Source: Merluccius polli (Eukaryota > Chordata > Actinopteri > Gadiformes > Merlucciidae). From it: a DNA stretch of 64,000 nt. This document shows, in pieces, positions 22,912 to 34,113 of the stretch; positions within the stretch are counted from its first letter, which is position 1, and the number at the start of each line of letters is the position of its first letter. The notes under the pieces are model-generated. The model ran no database searches, was not told the origin of the DNA, and saw nothing but the letters and a program-made list of their open reading frames with translations. Where the stretch lies: the NCBI GenBank assembly GCA_030340625.1, contig JAOPHQ010003138.1, positions 186,001 to 250,000 of the forward strand, given 5' to 3'. Position numbers and translations under genes: made by a program.

Positions 22912-23697
22912 TTATTTGGGAGCGCCAGTGCTCCCGCGGGTCAGGAAGAAAGAAACATAGGCACACGGAATATTTCCAGTAGCGAGTAACTTATATTACC
23001 CGCATCTTTGGCTAGCAGCTAATGTTGTGGCTAACAGTTTAAGAGATATAGAATAGGCCTTTTTGCATCATATTGCATACTGGAAGTCAAGCGAAGGGAC
23101 AAGACTAACATTTAACAGTGGAAGAGGGTTAGTGTAGCCTACTACTTTTGTAGTTTTTTTTGTAGAGTTTGGTGAATTACAGACATCCCACCTCTGCCGG
23201 AAGTACCAGGAGTCTGCCACATATAACCACTGGCAGGGTACCCGCGAGCGACGGAGAATCTTTTGCAAATGTCAATTAGACAGGTTTGATTGACAATTTT
23301 CTTTTGTACTGCCTAAACACACCAAAGCTCAAGTGTAGAGCGTAAGTGTAGAGCGCAAGCGTGAAGCGCATCAGTTTTCATTCCGCTCCCGTGTTAATCA
23401 ATGAGCACGTCGACACCGCAGGCGGAGCTAAAGCGCATTACGGATTGGAGCCCGGTTTTTAGGTGTGGAGTGTATTAATTCTGCCTCCTCCTGGCGTTGT
23501 TAACAGAGCAGGCGGGCGGGGGTGGTTGGTGAGTGACCTCCCTGAAATCCGTTTCTCTAGGGTGGGATGTCTTAAATGATTTTGCTTACATTCAACACTA
23601 TCGATGTTGTGCGGAATGTGGAGCTACACTGTTGGGTTATGTGAGGTCGGGTTTGGCTGATGCTAAAATGTCCCTTTATTCAGTGTGGGGGCCGTTC
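22912..23697. other. No gene seen
   Basis: Mixed-composition DNA. 23328-23370 has repeated GTAGAGCG(T/C)AAG motifs. No ORF with a domain. Confidence 0.5.
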
Positions 23698-23977
23698 TTA
23701 AAAGGAACCCCGGCTATGTAGACTTGTAGGCCCTAATACGCCACTATTGTTCTCTTGTAGTAAAATATGTTGTTAGAAGCACATAAAATATTGCCATTTC
23801 TTTAAAAAAGATATAATATGTAGTACATATTTTGACCTACGTACGCCGCCATGTAATCCGCGCGCAATGCACTATGGGATCGATGACGTAGAATGGTTGC
23901 GCTTGGTAGAATAGCTATTGACGTTAGTGCTTGTTTACCCGCGTAGTTAGAGTAAAAGTTTTTAAGAGTTAAGTAAA

Positions 23978-24274
23978 ATGCCACATTGTGCTGCTTTTGG
24001 GTGCGACTTCCAGTCAAAAGGCAACAAGGGGACTGACAAGAAGATGAGAAAGAAGTGGGAAGATGCCTGTGGACGGACACAATTTCCACAAGATCCGCGG
24101 CTGTGTTCACAACATTTTTCTCCCGACGCATTTGAGGCTTTTAGTCGACCACAACTGCTGAAAGAGCTCGTCGGAGCGGCTGGGTATAAACGAAGACTAC
24201 AATCAAATGCTTTCCCGACAATTTTCTCACATAAGGAGCCTAAACGTATACCTAAACCTATAGCATCATTATAA
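23978..24274 (+). CDS. THAP-domain protein, N-terminal, shortened
   Basis: A 98-residue frame opening MPHCAAFGCDFQSKGNK. It carries the C2CH zinc-binding set of THAP (Cys4, Cys9, then CSQHF supplying Cys and His), the WEDACGR block, and the closing AFPTIF that corresponds to the AVPTLF box. The usual Ser-Phe-His-x-Phe-Pro strand before the KKMRKKW block is missing: only GTDKKMRKKW separates the two parts, an in-frame loss of roughly eight residues. THAP domains bind DNA, and in Kolobok elements they recognise the transposon ends. With the strand missing, the fold is probably damaged. The stop follows soon after the domain, so no transposase part is attached. Confidence 0.75.
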   Translation: MPHCAAFGCDFQSKGNKGTDKKMRKKWEDACGRTQFPQDPRLCSQHFSPDAFEAFSRPQLLKELVGAAGYKRRLQSNAFPTIFSHKEPKRIPKPIASL

Positions 24275-24716
24275 CACAACGGTTATGGAAAATAGAACGA
24301 CAGTACATTGAATGAAATTGCAATGAAGTTACAAACGATCCGCAACATTAAGAGAATAGGCTCCGAAACAGATAAACAGGGGCCGGGATACCACCTCGCC
24401 GGCGCGCCCTCACTTTCATTGCGCCGTTAGACTCCTTGGTCCGTGTTTCAAGACGGGTCGGGTGGGTAGCCGACATTGCCGCCGACCCCTTGCGCCAGTT
24501 GTACGTGTCTATGATTGTGATTATGTCTATGATTGTGATTGTCTATGATTATACACATATGATGTGCACACCAGCATTTTTTACATCCACATTGGCTTTA
24601 ATTTTAAATTCTAGAACCCTGCATAACTGAAACAGAAAAGTTGTTTAAACATTGCAAGACATTAAAGTGCTCATGATGAAATGCATTAAAATGTTTTAAA
24701 TGTTTAATTGAAATCT

Positions 24717-24945
24717 CTCTGTGATTCATCTACTTCTGTATCATCAATATCTACATCCTCAAACCCTGTATAGATTCCACTTGGTTCTGGGTAGACATTT
24801 CTTATTTTGGTAACTGCACATGCAGGAATGACTGCGGATTCTTCTCCCTAGTCTGCCATGCATCCACCATGTAAACTGCCGATATGAGGCATATCTGTAA
24901 GACCTGCAACCAGAGCATTCATCTTTTTAATACTTAGCATTAACT
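24717..24945 (-). pseudogene. P2X7-like C-terminal (cysteine-rich) domain remnant
   Basis: The minus strand reads WWMHGRLGRR and then, after a one-base shift, AVIPACAVTKIRNVYPEPSG and YTGFEDVD. This resembles the end of the P2X7-like domain (pattern W-x-GRLG...IP-x-C-x-V-x-x-IR...P...G-x-Y-x-GF) found in many fish transposon-associated proteins. The similarity is judged from memory. Frameshift and stop mark it as dead. It lies convergent to the THAP ORF within one element. Confidence 0.55.
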
Positions 24946-25321
24946 TTTGTGGGTTTTCATCTGAGGACTTGAGTTACTGATTGAAGCTAATAGATAAACA
25001 ACAAACATCCTACTATTGATATAGAAAAATAACATGGTCTTTCTATAGATATGTCAACAAATGTATACATGTGCAAAATAAGGTAGGCTATCTAATAAGG
25101 CGGGACCACTGAGCAATCTGGACAGCTCCGTAGCTGCTCCTAGCTGACCGGCAGGAGGATCAGCAACCCGGACAGCGCCGCCGGCTATCGAGCTTTGAGG
25201 CTACCTATTGGTGACCCGGTTCCGAAGACATTAAGACGGTTTTTTATATCACTTTATAATAATTGATACTAACATTTATCTTTTAAGAACTACAAGTCGA
25301 CATAGCCGGGGTTCCCTTTAA

Positions 25322-27178
25322 CAAGTGTTCACTAATGTGAAAAGGCCAGGCCTTGTAGCTTAGAAAACATGCTGCATCCAGGCACCTTTGTTCGGCTTTG
25401 AATGTATGGCTTGACCAGACTTGTCCTCTTATTTGTGCTGCTCAGAGGCATTTTGAGCACTGCTTTGGGATGAACACTTGTATTGATTGGTTTGGAACTG
25501 TACCATCAAGCCAATATTCATTGAAAATGAAAAAAAACAACCAGATTGTGTGAGAGAGAGCCTCCTACCACACGTGTTCTAGTCCTGTTAGGGGGGTAGG
25601 CGGAGGTCGTACTTACTGCACCTCTGTCGATGTGGAGCTGGTCCACGGCCAGTCGGGTTGAGAGTGGCCATCATTTCAACTCAAAGCAACCGAAATTGTG
25701 ACACAAAGGACTCCTTCACAGTGAGACACTCCCCCGCCCCAAAACAATTTCTCGCTTGAGCAACTAAAACCTGCCATTCTGCAGGCAAGCGTGCGCAGGA
25801 GACTGACGGGGGTCCTTCCCGCACGGAGGTCCCAGTGCTCCCGGTTTTCCCGCACATGGGAAATATCTTCAGACGGCACATGTACAGTTGCTAGACTTTT
25901 AATGGCGGTTGCCTTCGGGGAGGATAATTGCCAGATTGGTCTTGACTCGCTGAGTGGGGTTAATGGAAGCTATTTGGTAGGTTAGCATTCTCTAAAGTAG
26001 CCTGATGCTATTTTAAAAAGCCTGATGAACCCACACCACTGGCAAGTTGATGTTGAGGATGAGAATAAAATGTATTGCTTATTATTTTATTGTAAATTCT
26101 TATGGAGCAATTATTCTTATTCTTAAGTAGAGCCCCGTTACCCTCTTAAGCCTTTGGGTTTAAGAGGGTAAATAAAAATAATAACGTCAGAATGACACAA
26201 ATGGCCAAATACATGTGTGAAGGGTGACATGTGCATCTCTAAAGAAAATCAATACATTGTGTATGGCCTCATGATGAGGCATAGGCAGTTCATAGGCAGT
26301 TTTTCTTATCTCTACCCTCGTCTATCTACCTACTTCTTAGCCTCTTCATTTATTACCAGCTTTTATTTATATCATGCATTGATTAGAATGCATTTTAATG
26401 TGTTAACTGTTAATAGGACAGAATATGCATGAACCTAAAGCTAACCTACACCTGTAAATATGGTGTAAAAATCTCCAAGATAAAATGAACAGTTTAAGGC
26501 AGAATTGTTCTTGTCCTATTGACACAAACAGGATTAATCTCAATCTCACCTGAGCGAGTCCAAAAGTAACTCATTAGCTAAAGAAAGTTAGCTTAGAAAG
26601 TTAGTGAAAGTCATCGAAAGGGGACTTTCCTGTTTGTGTTTTACTTCGTTCACCAACCAACCACTACGTCCTTTTTTGCAATGGCAGGTTGTGTTACATC
26701 AAGATAGCATGACCACACACATACACACACACAGCAGCTTCTGTTTGGGTGAGCATGATTATTTGATGACTGAAGATTCCAGTTTCGCGAGCAGCCTTTT
26801 GTCATACGATCCAATGGTGAATAATTGAGCAGCACATCGGCTCGCAGCGCGGGTGCCCTGAAACACTGTGTACTCCCTGGGTAAGCATAGCTGAGCAGGG
26901 GCAGAGGAACACGTTAGTTCCCAATGCCACTGCCTTCCCGTCCTCCTACCTTTCATTTGAGAACATTGTGAGCGGTTCATTGCTTGACAGACCGTCTACC
27001 ATTGCACATCTCTGTCCTGCGTCCAAGGATCTATTGGTTCTTTCATCCATCCATCCATCCATCCATTCACCCTCTCTCTCTCTGTCTTCTCCTTGCCTTG
27101 ACCTCATTCAGTCCCCAGGAGGAAACCTCTTCAACAGACGGTTAGGCTCAGAGGTTCCCCCACTGCCTGCCCGCCGAC
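25322..27178. other. Upstream flank of grxcr2
   Basis: No other gene seen. It should contain the promoter and 5' UTR of grxcr2, but I cannot identify a TATA box or start site with confidence. A hairpin with stem TTACCCTCTTAA lies at about 26137-26171, and (CCAT)n at 27040-27066. Confidence 0.5.
27040..27066. repeat. (CCAT)n microsatellite
   Basis: About six CCAT units, some 110 bp upstream of the grxcr2 start codon. Confidence 0.95.
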
Positions 27179-27235
27179 ATGGAGGAAATTCAGAGGAAGT
27201 TGACTCAGCGGTATGAGGGGGCCAAGCAGAGGAAG
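27179..27235 (+). CDS. grxcr2: grxcr2 coding exon 1
   Basis: Codes for residues 1-19, ending KQRK in phase 0 before donor GTGAGT. It matches the basic N-terminus of the family, with which exon 2 continues directly. Confidence 0.9.
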
Positions 27236-28569
27236 GTGAGTTTATAGGACATTATATTGAAAGTATTAAAGGGGTAGTACGGAATTTTTGACATAGGACC
27301 TCATTTCCAAGTCAGCCAGTGTGTTATTTATCATTGGAGACGTTTTCAACAAATTTCATGCAGTCCTTCTAGTTGCACAGTTCGCTGGTGCTAAGCTAGC
27401 GCAAGTCAACGGTAACGACTAGCCTGCCAATAAAAACAGTCTTACCCACTCCACAGTACACCCAAGGCAAATCAATTATAACGCCAGACTATCGATGTAA
27501 ATGTCTGTGTTGATAGAATAATGTTAGAAATAAAACCAACCTCGCATTGCATGAATCATCGCAGTTTGAGGGACTAGTTTCTCAGCAGCAGCGGAATTTT
27601 ACTTTGCTCAGGTTAGTTGTGCAATAACCAAATCTCAACAGCAGAAAGTAAACAGAGAGGCGCGTGACAGAAGCGCGGGACACTTATTAGTAGCGGGATT
27701 GAATCATTGGATTGGAAACGAACGACTAGGCAACATGGTGATTCAGTGTGCATTTAAAAATTGTAACAATAAAAGCTACAGATGGGCATTACATTATGGT
27801 TCGCTGGATACAACAAATTCCTCATCAACGTCTTCAAAAGCAGGCACAAAGGTATCTCCTTCAAACGTGGCCATATCTTGTTTATTGAATAGGCTAATTC
27901 GCTAATACAATTCTTTTGTGCACTGTAGGCTACTCTGAGTCTGTGGTTCTGAGCAATGACAGTGGCAGGTAAACAAACTATTATAGAGCCGCTAACCTAG
28001 GTAATATCACTCCGCCGCTGCCATAGCCTACTACCAGGAAGTATAACGCTGCTGCTGAGACACTCAAAAGTCCCTCAAAATGCAATGCCATGAAAGGTTG
28101 GTTTATTTCTAACATTATTCTATCAACAGACATTTACATCGATAGTCTGGTGTTATAATTGATTTGCCTTGGGTGTACTGTGGAGTGGGTAAAACTATTT
28201 TTATTGGCAGGCTAGTCGTTACCGTTGACTTGCGCTAGCTTAGCACCAGCGAACTGGGCAACTAGAAGGACTGCATGAAATGTGTTGAAAACGTCTCCAA
28301 TGATAAATAACACACTGGCTGACTTGGAAATGAGGTCCTATGTCCAAAATTCCAAACTACCCCTTTAAGATGATAAAGCTGGAGGAAGAGACACCGCTAT
28401 ATGGAAACTTGGCAGGCCTTTGTGTATACCAGCCTGAAATACAGGTTGTTTGAAAAGACATTGTATGTGTTTGATTTTTTTTTTCATTGATTGCTAATTG
28501 AAATTTCTTTTAACTAATTAGATTTAATTCTGCAGCATTTTGCTGTAAAATTGTAAAAAAAAAGAAAAA

Positions 28570-28600
<31 letters not shown>

Positions 28601-29764
28601 GCACAAGTTGCAATGCATTTCAAAGCATGGCATCTTGTTGTGACAATAACGCCAGCATTTACCAGACAGTTTTTTTTATAGAGGGGATTTTCAAAACCAT
28701 GTTGCTTTATTTGTATTTCAATCTGTTATTGTACATGAATAACATTTGAAAAACTTCAAATGTCAAATATTCCTCTTTAACTTCAGTGGTGCATCTTTTA
28801 CCCAGTGCCAATATGTTTGTCATGGTTTAATGGTACAAAGCAATACAAGAGTCTTGGAGCTGTTGTGGTAATAGTAGAATTGGATACATTAGTCCTTCAT
28901 GCATATCCCTCATGTTTATATTTAGAAGGAGCACATATGGCATGGAATCGTTTCACAGGGACCAAAAAATAGGTGAAAGTAGTTTTCCCTCATGCTGTCC
29001 TCTGCTACTTCACACCTTAGACAATCCTCTTTAAACATGCACTACAGACCAGACCCCCAGTGCTTGGAACAAAACGCCTGCCCCCACATCGACACTAGAG
29101 AGAGAGCTCTGCCAAAAATACAAAAATAGCCCTAGCTTGAGCCGTCCCCCTCCCCCCCTTATTGTTATCCTGCTACCACCCCCCCCCCCCCTTCCATCAA
29201 GAATAGAGAAACAAAGAACTAGTTCTGGTGTGAAACAAACCACGTTCCATCCAAGTTCCAAACAGTATAAGTTCTGGTATAGAGAAAGTAACCCTCCCTC
29301 CCTCCTGCCAGTATTTTGAGACAACCATCTGGCTCTGGTAATTAGCTTAGCCCATGGGTGCAATTAATGAGAGTAGAATCAGCTGGATGAAAGAAAAAAA
29401 AAAAAAAACACTGACAAAAAAACGACCAAACAAAAAACCAAAACCAAAGGGCAGAACATTTGCCTTGGCGCCCTTTAAAGGTGAGGTTCAAGCTGGCGTC
29501 GTCGTACAGCGGCAGGGTCCTGAAGCATGTGTATGAGGACGGCCAGGAGGTGGACAGTCCGGAGGAGAAGTACCCCCACAGCTTCCTCCACCGCAAGCTA
29601 CCCCCCAGCCACCTGGAGCTGGACCAGCTGTGTGGCTTCCAGGAGTCCGCCCCCGAGGAGGGTGAGCCCTTGAGAATGCCGCACCATGCTACGCTAGGCT
29701 AGGCTAGGCTGTAAGCTATTCCTTGCATACTGTACTTTTATGTTGGGGTTTGCTTGTATTGTGT

Positions 29765-29802
<38 letters not shown>

Positions 29803-32151
29803 GGGGGGGGGTTCCTGTGCGTGTGTTCCTGCCTTACATAACACCTTCAATTTGTGCCTATTTTCACTACAGCCATCACTTTTGCTCCAAAATATTATAA
29901 ATGATGTATAATATAATAATAACAATATACCAATAATTAATAAAAACCATCCACCGCTCGGTTATTTAAAAGGTAGAGATACTTCTCCCTAACATAGCCA
30001 TGGGCAACGGTTGGGTTTTATTCTATCAATATCCATGATTTCATTTAAAACAATAGTAATTTAAATGTAATTTAAAACTAAATTGATTGGCCGCAGTGAA
30101 AACAGGCCCCAACAAATTTTGGTCATGGACACAAAGTGTTTAGTGCTGTTTTCATGTGTGTTCTGTGTCTATATGCAGGTGTGTACCCACCCACGGGTGT
30201 GATTGCCCAGCGCATCAACGTCTACAGAGGGATGGGGTGCTACAAACCTGCTTTGTCCCAGGGTGAAGGAGCGGAGGGAGACCCCAATGTAAGGCAGTGT
30301 GTGTGTTACTGGTTCTGGAGAATAGGGACTAGCAATGTGCACTCAGGCGAATAACACATATAGGAACGTAGAGTGTAATCTATGATTATAATAACATACC
30401 TCTTTTTTTAATGTGAAGAGTTACCAGAATTGCCATGTGCTTTAAGCATAGTTTAATTTAATTGAATAAAAAAAACTTCTATGTGGCAAACACTCATAGA
30501 TGAAAGATTTGGCAAAATTAAGCAAAATAGTTTTAATACATATAGACTGTATCATCTAAGGGTTGAAGCAAACGAAAGTGGTGGAAAGTAACTAAGTACA
30601 TTTACTCAAGTACTGCACTTTTGAGGTATTGTACTTTACTTGAGTATTTCTATTTTCTGCTACTATATCTCAGAGGCACTATGCCTCTGAGATATTACTT
30701 TACTATGTAAAGTAATATATAAAATATATATGAATACATTAAAATGAGCTCAACCTTTACCAGCTGCAACATTAAAGCGATTCACACATAATAATGCATC
30801 AGGAAATATAATCCAATAAATATAATATATATTATTCTAAAATGAGTCATTCTGCAAAATGAGCGCTATTACTTACATACTACTCACTAATATATTTTTG
30901 CTAAGATACAAATACTTTTATACTTTTACTTAAGTAACATTTTCAGTGCTGAACTTGTAACAGAGTACTTTTACAGTGTGGTATTACTACTTTTACTTAA
31001 GTAAAAGATCAGGGTACTTCTTCCACCACTGCAAACAACTGGTGTTAAGGTGAAAAGCAGAATGAAAACAAAGTATCCCAAACCACCAAATAGACAATTT
31101 TTATTGCACGGTAGTTGCAGCATGTTCATTCATACATCGGTCCAACAAGTGAAGGATAGATCGATGGCTCCTCGCTCCGAGGCTCATGTATGGTTTTATC
31201 CTCAAAACAAAGGGCTGCAAGGCTAGTATTTCATATAATGATATTTTGGACATGACTTCTACCAAAGACTTGTTGATCCTTTCAGGATGTTGTATGGATT
31301 TGAGGTTCACCTAGGAAGCCTTACTACTCAGTAGCCTAATGACTGAAAATATAATTGTCAGAAAAGTGTCAATATCGTCCTGAATATGCACTTTTCTATG
31401 GTTCCAAAAATTGGCTTTTCATAAATCCATATTGCCCTTTTCATAAGTCCATATCCTTTGATCACATGTAAAGTCTCACAAAGCAGACTTTAGATTATCA
31501 GACTTAATAAGCTAAAGTCTGATCGGAGATCTGTAAGTGTAGAATATCTCACAACAAAACAGGAAACAAGGTGATTTCTGGCCCAGGCTCTGTGCTGTCT
31601 CCCCCCAGAAGTTCCGCTATAGCACAGTAAGACAGCTGGATCCCAGATTACGCATGTTATGTAAAGCAACTGGGTATAAAGATGGTGTATTCAGAACCCC
31701 CCCCCCCCCCCCCCCCCCCCCCGCCCATCTCTCAGTCCTCAGTGTTGGACTTTGGCAAGATCATAATCTACACCAGCAACTTGCGCATCATCCGGGCACC
31801 ACCCCAGAGGACCCCCGACACGCCCCCCCAGAGGACCCCCGACACGCCCCCCCAGAGGACCCCCGACACGCCCCCCCCAGAGGACCCCAGACACGCCCCC
31901 CCAGAGGACCCCCGACACGCCCCCCCAGAGGACCCCCGACACACCACCGAGACGCAGCGCAGGCCAAGAGGCCCGCCCCCACAGCAGGAGGAGGAGGTCC
32001 AGGAGATCTCCGTCATCTACTCGTGACGGAGGGCAGAGGGAGAGGGGGAAGGAGAAAGAGAGGGGGAAGGAGAGGGGGAAGGAGAGGGGGAAGACATTAG
32101 GCGACGCTGAGGACAAGGTAATGGTCCCTGACCGACGTTGCCAAGGTTACG

Positions 32152-32189
<38 letters not shown>

Positions 32190-34064
32190 CTGTTGTGTTG
32201 CTTGCTGTGTTTCTGCTCACCGTTTCATCTGCTCGTTCCTCATACCTTCTCAGTCTCTCCTCTTCTCTCTGTCTGTTTCTTTCTCTTGACCAGAGCTCCC
32301 TTTTTTCTCTCTCTCTGCTTCTTCCTCTCTCTGCCTCTTCGTCTACTTCTGCCTCCTCCTGTTGTGCGACTCTCTGCCTCCTGAATGGTTTTGTGTGGAA
32401 AGTGACGGTCGGGTTGCGGGGTATTGTTTGCCGATGAGCATAGGACATTTTGTCTCAACGGGGACGCACACATGGGAATAGACTTGGGGATGTGCATGTG
32501 TGTTGTGTAGATGGGTGTTGGTGAGTGTGTGTGCATGTGTGTACATGCAGGGTGTGATTTGTGAAAAAACCAGAGGGGGGGATAATTTTGAGAAACATTT
32601 TATTCAGAAAAATTACCACACAACAGTGTGGTAATTTGGATTTTTGTGTAGATAAACCTTACACTCGTAGTGTGTAACGTAGGCGGTAGGCCTATTTTGA
32701 ATATTTCTGCATTTGCAGAAATATTTTCTCAAAATATTGTTTTTAAATTTGCCAAATAAAAATAAAATGTTAATTAAACAGAAAACATGAAATACCACAA
32801 TGTGCTGGCAAGATGTTTTTTGTTGTTGTTTTGTTTACGTTTTTAATGGTTAATCGGGTAGACTATAGGTCAGACTATGAAAACAGTCTGCTCTGATGAC
32901 GCACTTCAGCCTTTTTAATATATTTTTATATATATATTTATATTTATAAAATATGATGATATGCTGCTCTGGATTCTTTTCATTTTTTCTCCATTTGATT
33001 TAAGCTTTTGTTTTTGCATGGATGACGCAGACAGGAAGTTGGACTTGTGAAACGCAAGAAAATCTGGTTGGTTTTCAAAATAAAACTGCTTTCTGCGAGT
33101 GCGACGCCTCTGACTCACTCCCGATAGATCAAAATCACAGCACAATCAAAATGAACACGGACCCTTTGTATTTTGGTTGTTAATAATTACGATTTAATGG
33201 TGAAAATTCTTTGGGTGGGGGGGGATAAATTTTGTCCCCACCGAGGATGAAAATAATTCAGCAGAGGGTAGGACGTGTAAACCAGAGGGGGGGAAAGTCC
33301 CCACCATCCCCACCAGCAAATCGCACCCTGTGTGAATGTGTGTGTGTGTGTATGTGTGTGCGTGTGTATCCATGTGTTTATGTAAATGAGTGTGTGTATG
33401 ACTTCTAGTAGTGGTTTGGGGGGTGAATGAGCAAGATAATGTTAATGAATATCCATGACCTGGGTTTGTGTGTATGCATACAGGAGTCCTGTACATCTAT
33501 TCTTCAATCCCTAGCAGCCCACCTTCATAAACACTTTTCATTGCCAGTTTTGTTGGACATTTAGAGAAAAACAAACTCCCACCAGATTTAATTGGGGTCA
33601 GCTATCTTTACCAAAAAACAACACAAAGATGTTATATAACATCAGTTAAAATGACTCACACACACAACATCCCAGGCTGGCTCTGTTTCAACATTTTCTA
33701 CTCGGACCACAAGAGATCAATAAGCTGTCGAGGTAGATAATGCTCCCTCCTAGCCACTAAAACAATCAACTTCCAATCAAAATGACACTGGTGTCATTGT
33801 GAGAGGTGTGTGTGTGTGTTTGTGTGTGTGTGCATGTGTTGTTATTGGGATTATCTCACTCACTCACACTCTTTCTCTTTCCTGTGATAAGGAAGTAATT
33901 CCTAACTAAATGTATACATCACTACTTACCCCCCCCCCCCCCCCCCCCCCCCACACCCATGTCTACTGGCTACTACGCTATCACCACCTCACCCCCATAC
34001 AGCCTCCCACTCACCACTACACCCAGTGTCATCACTTTGGTCCTACATCACCTGCATTCCTGTG

Positions 34065-34113
<49 letters not shown>

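Larger units (their letters stand above)
23702..25317. mobile_element. Kolobok-like transposon (TTAA target, THAP ORF)
   Basis: Ends AAGGAACCCCGGCTATGT and the complement of AGGGAACCCCGGCTATGT form TIRs of about 28 bp. The 4-bp target TTAA is duplicated at 23698-23701 and 25318-25321. Inside are a THAP-domain ORF (23978-24274, +) and a remnant resembling the C-terminus of P2X7-like domain proteins (24717-24945, -). A TTAA target with a THAP domain is the signature of the Kolobok superfamily; piggyBac also uses TTAA but has no THAP. No complete transposase remains in the 1.6 kb. Confidence 0.88.

Noticed and set aside
31739..32116. Minus-strand Gly/Val/Cys-rich frames over the 24-bp repeat
   Set aside because: Antisense reading of the coding minisatellite in grxcr2.
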